Part shown: in pieces, positions 12,918 through 13,913 of the stretch
Numbering within the stretch: position 1 is the stretch's first letter
Layout: the number at the start of each line of letters is the position of its first letter
Source: JBFMEX01 sp040752215
Lineage (GTDB): Bacteria; Pseudomonadota; Alphaproteobacteria; Rhizobiales; Hyphomicrobiaceae
Direction: 5' to 3'
Length of the DNA: 13,913 nt
NCBI GenBank assembly: GCA_040752215.1
Contig: JBFMEX010000032.1
Span: 1-13,913, forward strand
Made by a program: the position numbers and the translations under genes
The notes under the pieces: generated by a model
The model's database searches: none
The model's input: only the letters and a program-made list of their open reading frames with translations
Told to the model about the DNA's origin: nothing

Positions 12918-13596
12918 TCAGGATCTGGTATTTCGTCGCCTCCACCGGATCGACGCCCGAGAGGATCTGACCGGTCATCATGCCGGGCAGCGAGACGATG
13001 CCGGAGGCGGCCATGGCGTTGAGGATCGGCATCATCCCGGTTCGGAGACTGCCGCGGAGCGGCCCCGACAGCGCTTCCAGCCGCGATTGTCCGAGCGCGA
13101 GCCGCGCCTCGATCGCCGCCCGCTCGCGCCCCGCCGCCTCGGTCATCGTGTCGAGCACCAGGCTCATCCCGGTCAGCGCGTTGCCGAGCACCATGCCGAG
13201 GATCGGCAGCACGTACTGCGGCGCATGGAGCGGTTCCGGGCGGATCGCCGCCAGCATCGCGAAGGCGGTCGCGACGAGCCCGACCGTCAACAGCGTCGAG
13301 GTGCCGAGCAGCAATGTGCCGGGTCCCTCGATCCGCCGGTGCTGCCGGCCGACGACCTCGAGCCCGGCGGCGGCGACCATGACCAGCGACAGGGCGACCG
13401 TCCACCACGGCGAGGTCGCGGCGAAGATCCACCTCAACACCAGCCCGATCAGCGTCAGCTGCGCCACCATGCGTAGGGCTGCCACGACGAGCGTGCGCTC
13501 GAGCCCCAGCCGGAACAGCCAGCTGAGCACGCCGTTGACGAGGATCAGCGAGGCCGCCAGCACAAGATCGAGCGTCGAGAGTGCGACCGGGCTCAT
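12787..13596 (-). CDS. fetB: Iron-export ABC transporter permease (FetB/YbbM, UPF0014)
   Basis: 269 residues with about seven hydrophobic helices. Family hallmarks are PILGMVLGNALTGMSLVLD (about residues 130-148), followed by a cytoplasmic amphipathic stretch RERAAIEARLALGQSRLEA. Later come GMMPILNAMAASGIVSLPGM and MTGQILSGVDPVEATKYQIL. FetB pairs with the ATPase FetA. In E. coli, FetAB exports iron and improves resistance to oxidative stress. The ATG overlaps the fetA stop codon by four bases (ATGA), so the two are translationally coupled. The 3' end is overlapped by the run-on frame of the luxR remnant on the other strand. Confidence 0.92.
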   Translation of the reverse strand: MSPVALSTLDLVLAASLILVNGVLSWLFRLGLERTLVVAALRMVAQLTLIGLVLRWIFAATSPWWTVALSLVMVAAAGLEVVGRQHRRIEGPGTLLLGTSTLLTVGLVATAFAMLAAIRPEPLHAPQYVLPILGMVLGNALTGMSLVLDTMTEAAGRERAAIEARLALGQSRLEALSGPLRGSLRTGMMPILNAMAASGIVSLPGMMTGQILSGVDPVEATKYQILIMFLIAGATALAVVAAGIGGVHLLTDARHRLRLDRVRAQRDPG

Positions 13597-13913
13597 GGCG
13601 CATGAGCCTCGGACCGGCCGCCGCCGCCGGTGGTCGCTTTGGCCGGCGGCGCGAGCTGCAGCCGCGCATCGGCGAGGCGGGCGATCTGCGCCGGATCGTG
13701 GCTGACCAGCAGCACCGAGCGCCCGGACAGCGCGAGGAAGCGGATCAGTTCCTCGAGCAGTGCGGCATTGCCGGCATCGAGCGCTGCCGTTGGCTCGTCG
13801 AGCAGCAGCACGCGCGGCTCGTCGGCGATGGCGCGGATCAGCGCGAGGCGCTGGCGCTCGCCGGTCGAGAGCTCGGCGATGGCTCGGTCGGCGATCTGCG
13901 GCGCGAGGCCGAG
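13593..13913 (-). CDS. fetA: ABC transporter ATPase FetA (YbbL), C-terminal part; 5' end outside the window
   Basis: The 106 visible residues read in from the window edge. They contain the ABC signature LSTGERQRLALIRAI (a variant of LSGGE), Walker B VLLLDEPTAALD, the D-loop, and the switch histidine in VLLVSHD. The Walker A half lies beyond the window. The tail after the H-loop is Gly/Ala-rich. The identification as FetA rests mainly on the 4-bp overlap with the recognisable fetB permease; the visible ATPase part alone would only say ABC ATPase. It should supply ATP-driven energy for iron export. Confidence 0.88.
   Translation of the reverse strand, partial: LGLAPQIADRAIAELSTGERQRLALIRAIADEPRVLLLDEPTAALDAGNAALLEELIRFLALSGRSVLLVSHDPAQIARLADARLQLAPPAKATTGGGGRSEAHAP

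Noticed and set aside
1..13913. tRNA, rRNA, CRISPR, transposase or phage genes
   Set aside because: I found no clover-leaf-like segment, spaced repeat array, or transposase/integrase motif on either strand by reading.

Overview
This is a very GC-rich, gene-dense window with the look of an alphaproteobacterial chromosome. A Bradyrhizobium/Rhodopseudomonas-like member of the Hyphomicrobiales is my best guess, inferred from composition and gene content and not from any marker gene. It encodes twelve recognisable genes plus one broken one. I see no tRNA, rRNA, CRISPR array, transposase or phage gene.

Region by region: (1) 1-746, minus strand: the N-terminal part of an exported caspase-like protein that has lost the catalytic cysteine. 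(2) 846-4189, plus strand: a tight three-gene signalling cluster made of a membrane c-heme sensor ending in a HAMP domain with no output domain, a soluble Ser/Thr kinase, and a class III nucleotidyl cyclase. The kinase carries two copies and the cyclase one copy of the same C-terminal helical module. (3) 4382-5407: an exported TPR protein. (4) 5626-7296: a membrane sulfatase/phosphoglycerol-transferase-like enzyme with a Pho-box-like direct repeat upstream. (5) 7459-8328: a PilZ (c-di-GMP receptor type) protein, overlapping tail-to-tail with (6) a minus-strand EamA/DMT exporter, 8285-9220. (7) 9489-10304: a conserved-looking protein of unknown function. (8) 10495-11811, minus: purD, with a long inverted repeat on each side (10364-10408 and 11901-11971). 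(9) 11970-12287, minus: a small AT-richer gene of unknown function. It lies at the head of a broken LuxR-type regulator (remnant 12289-12917, plus). (10) 12787-13913, minus: fetB and the C-terminal part of fetA, an iron-export ABC transporter.

How they may work together: the heme sensor, kinase and cyclase are the most striking set. The receptor has no effector and the kinase has no sensor or membrane anchor, so the receptor could pass a heme/redox signal to the kinase. The shared module could then bring kinase and cyclase together. The cyclase keeps its metal-binding and transition-state residues but lacks the usual purine-specifying Lys/Asp pair, so its product is uncertain. The remaining genes look like ordinary housekeeping and envelope functions, apart from the inactive caspase fold, the Pho-box candidate and the scarred luxR/small-gene junction.
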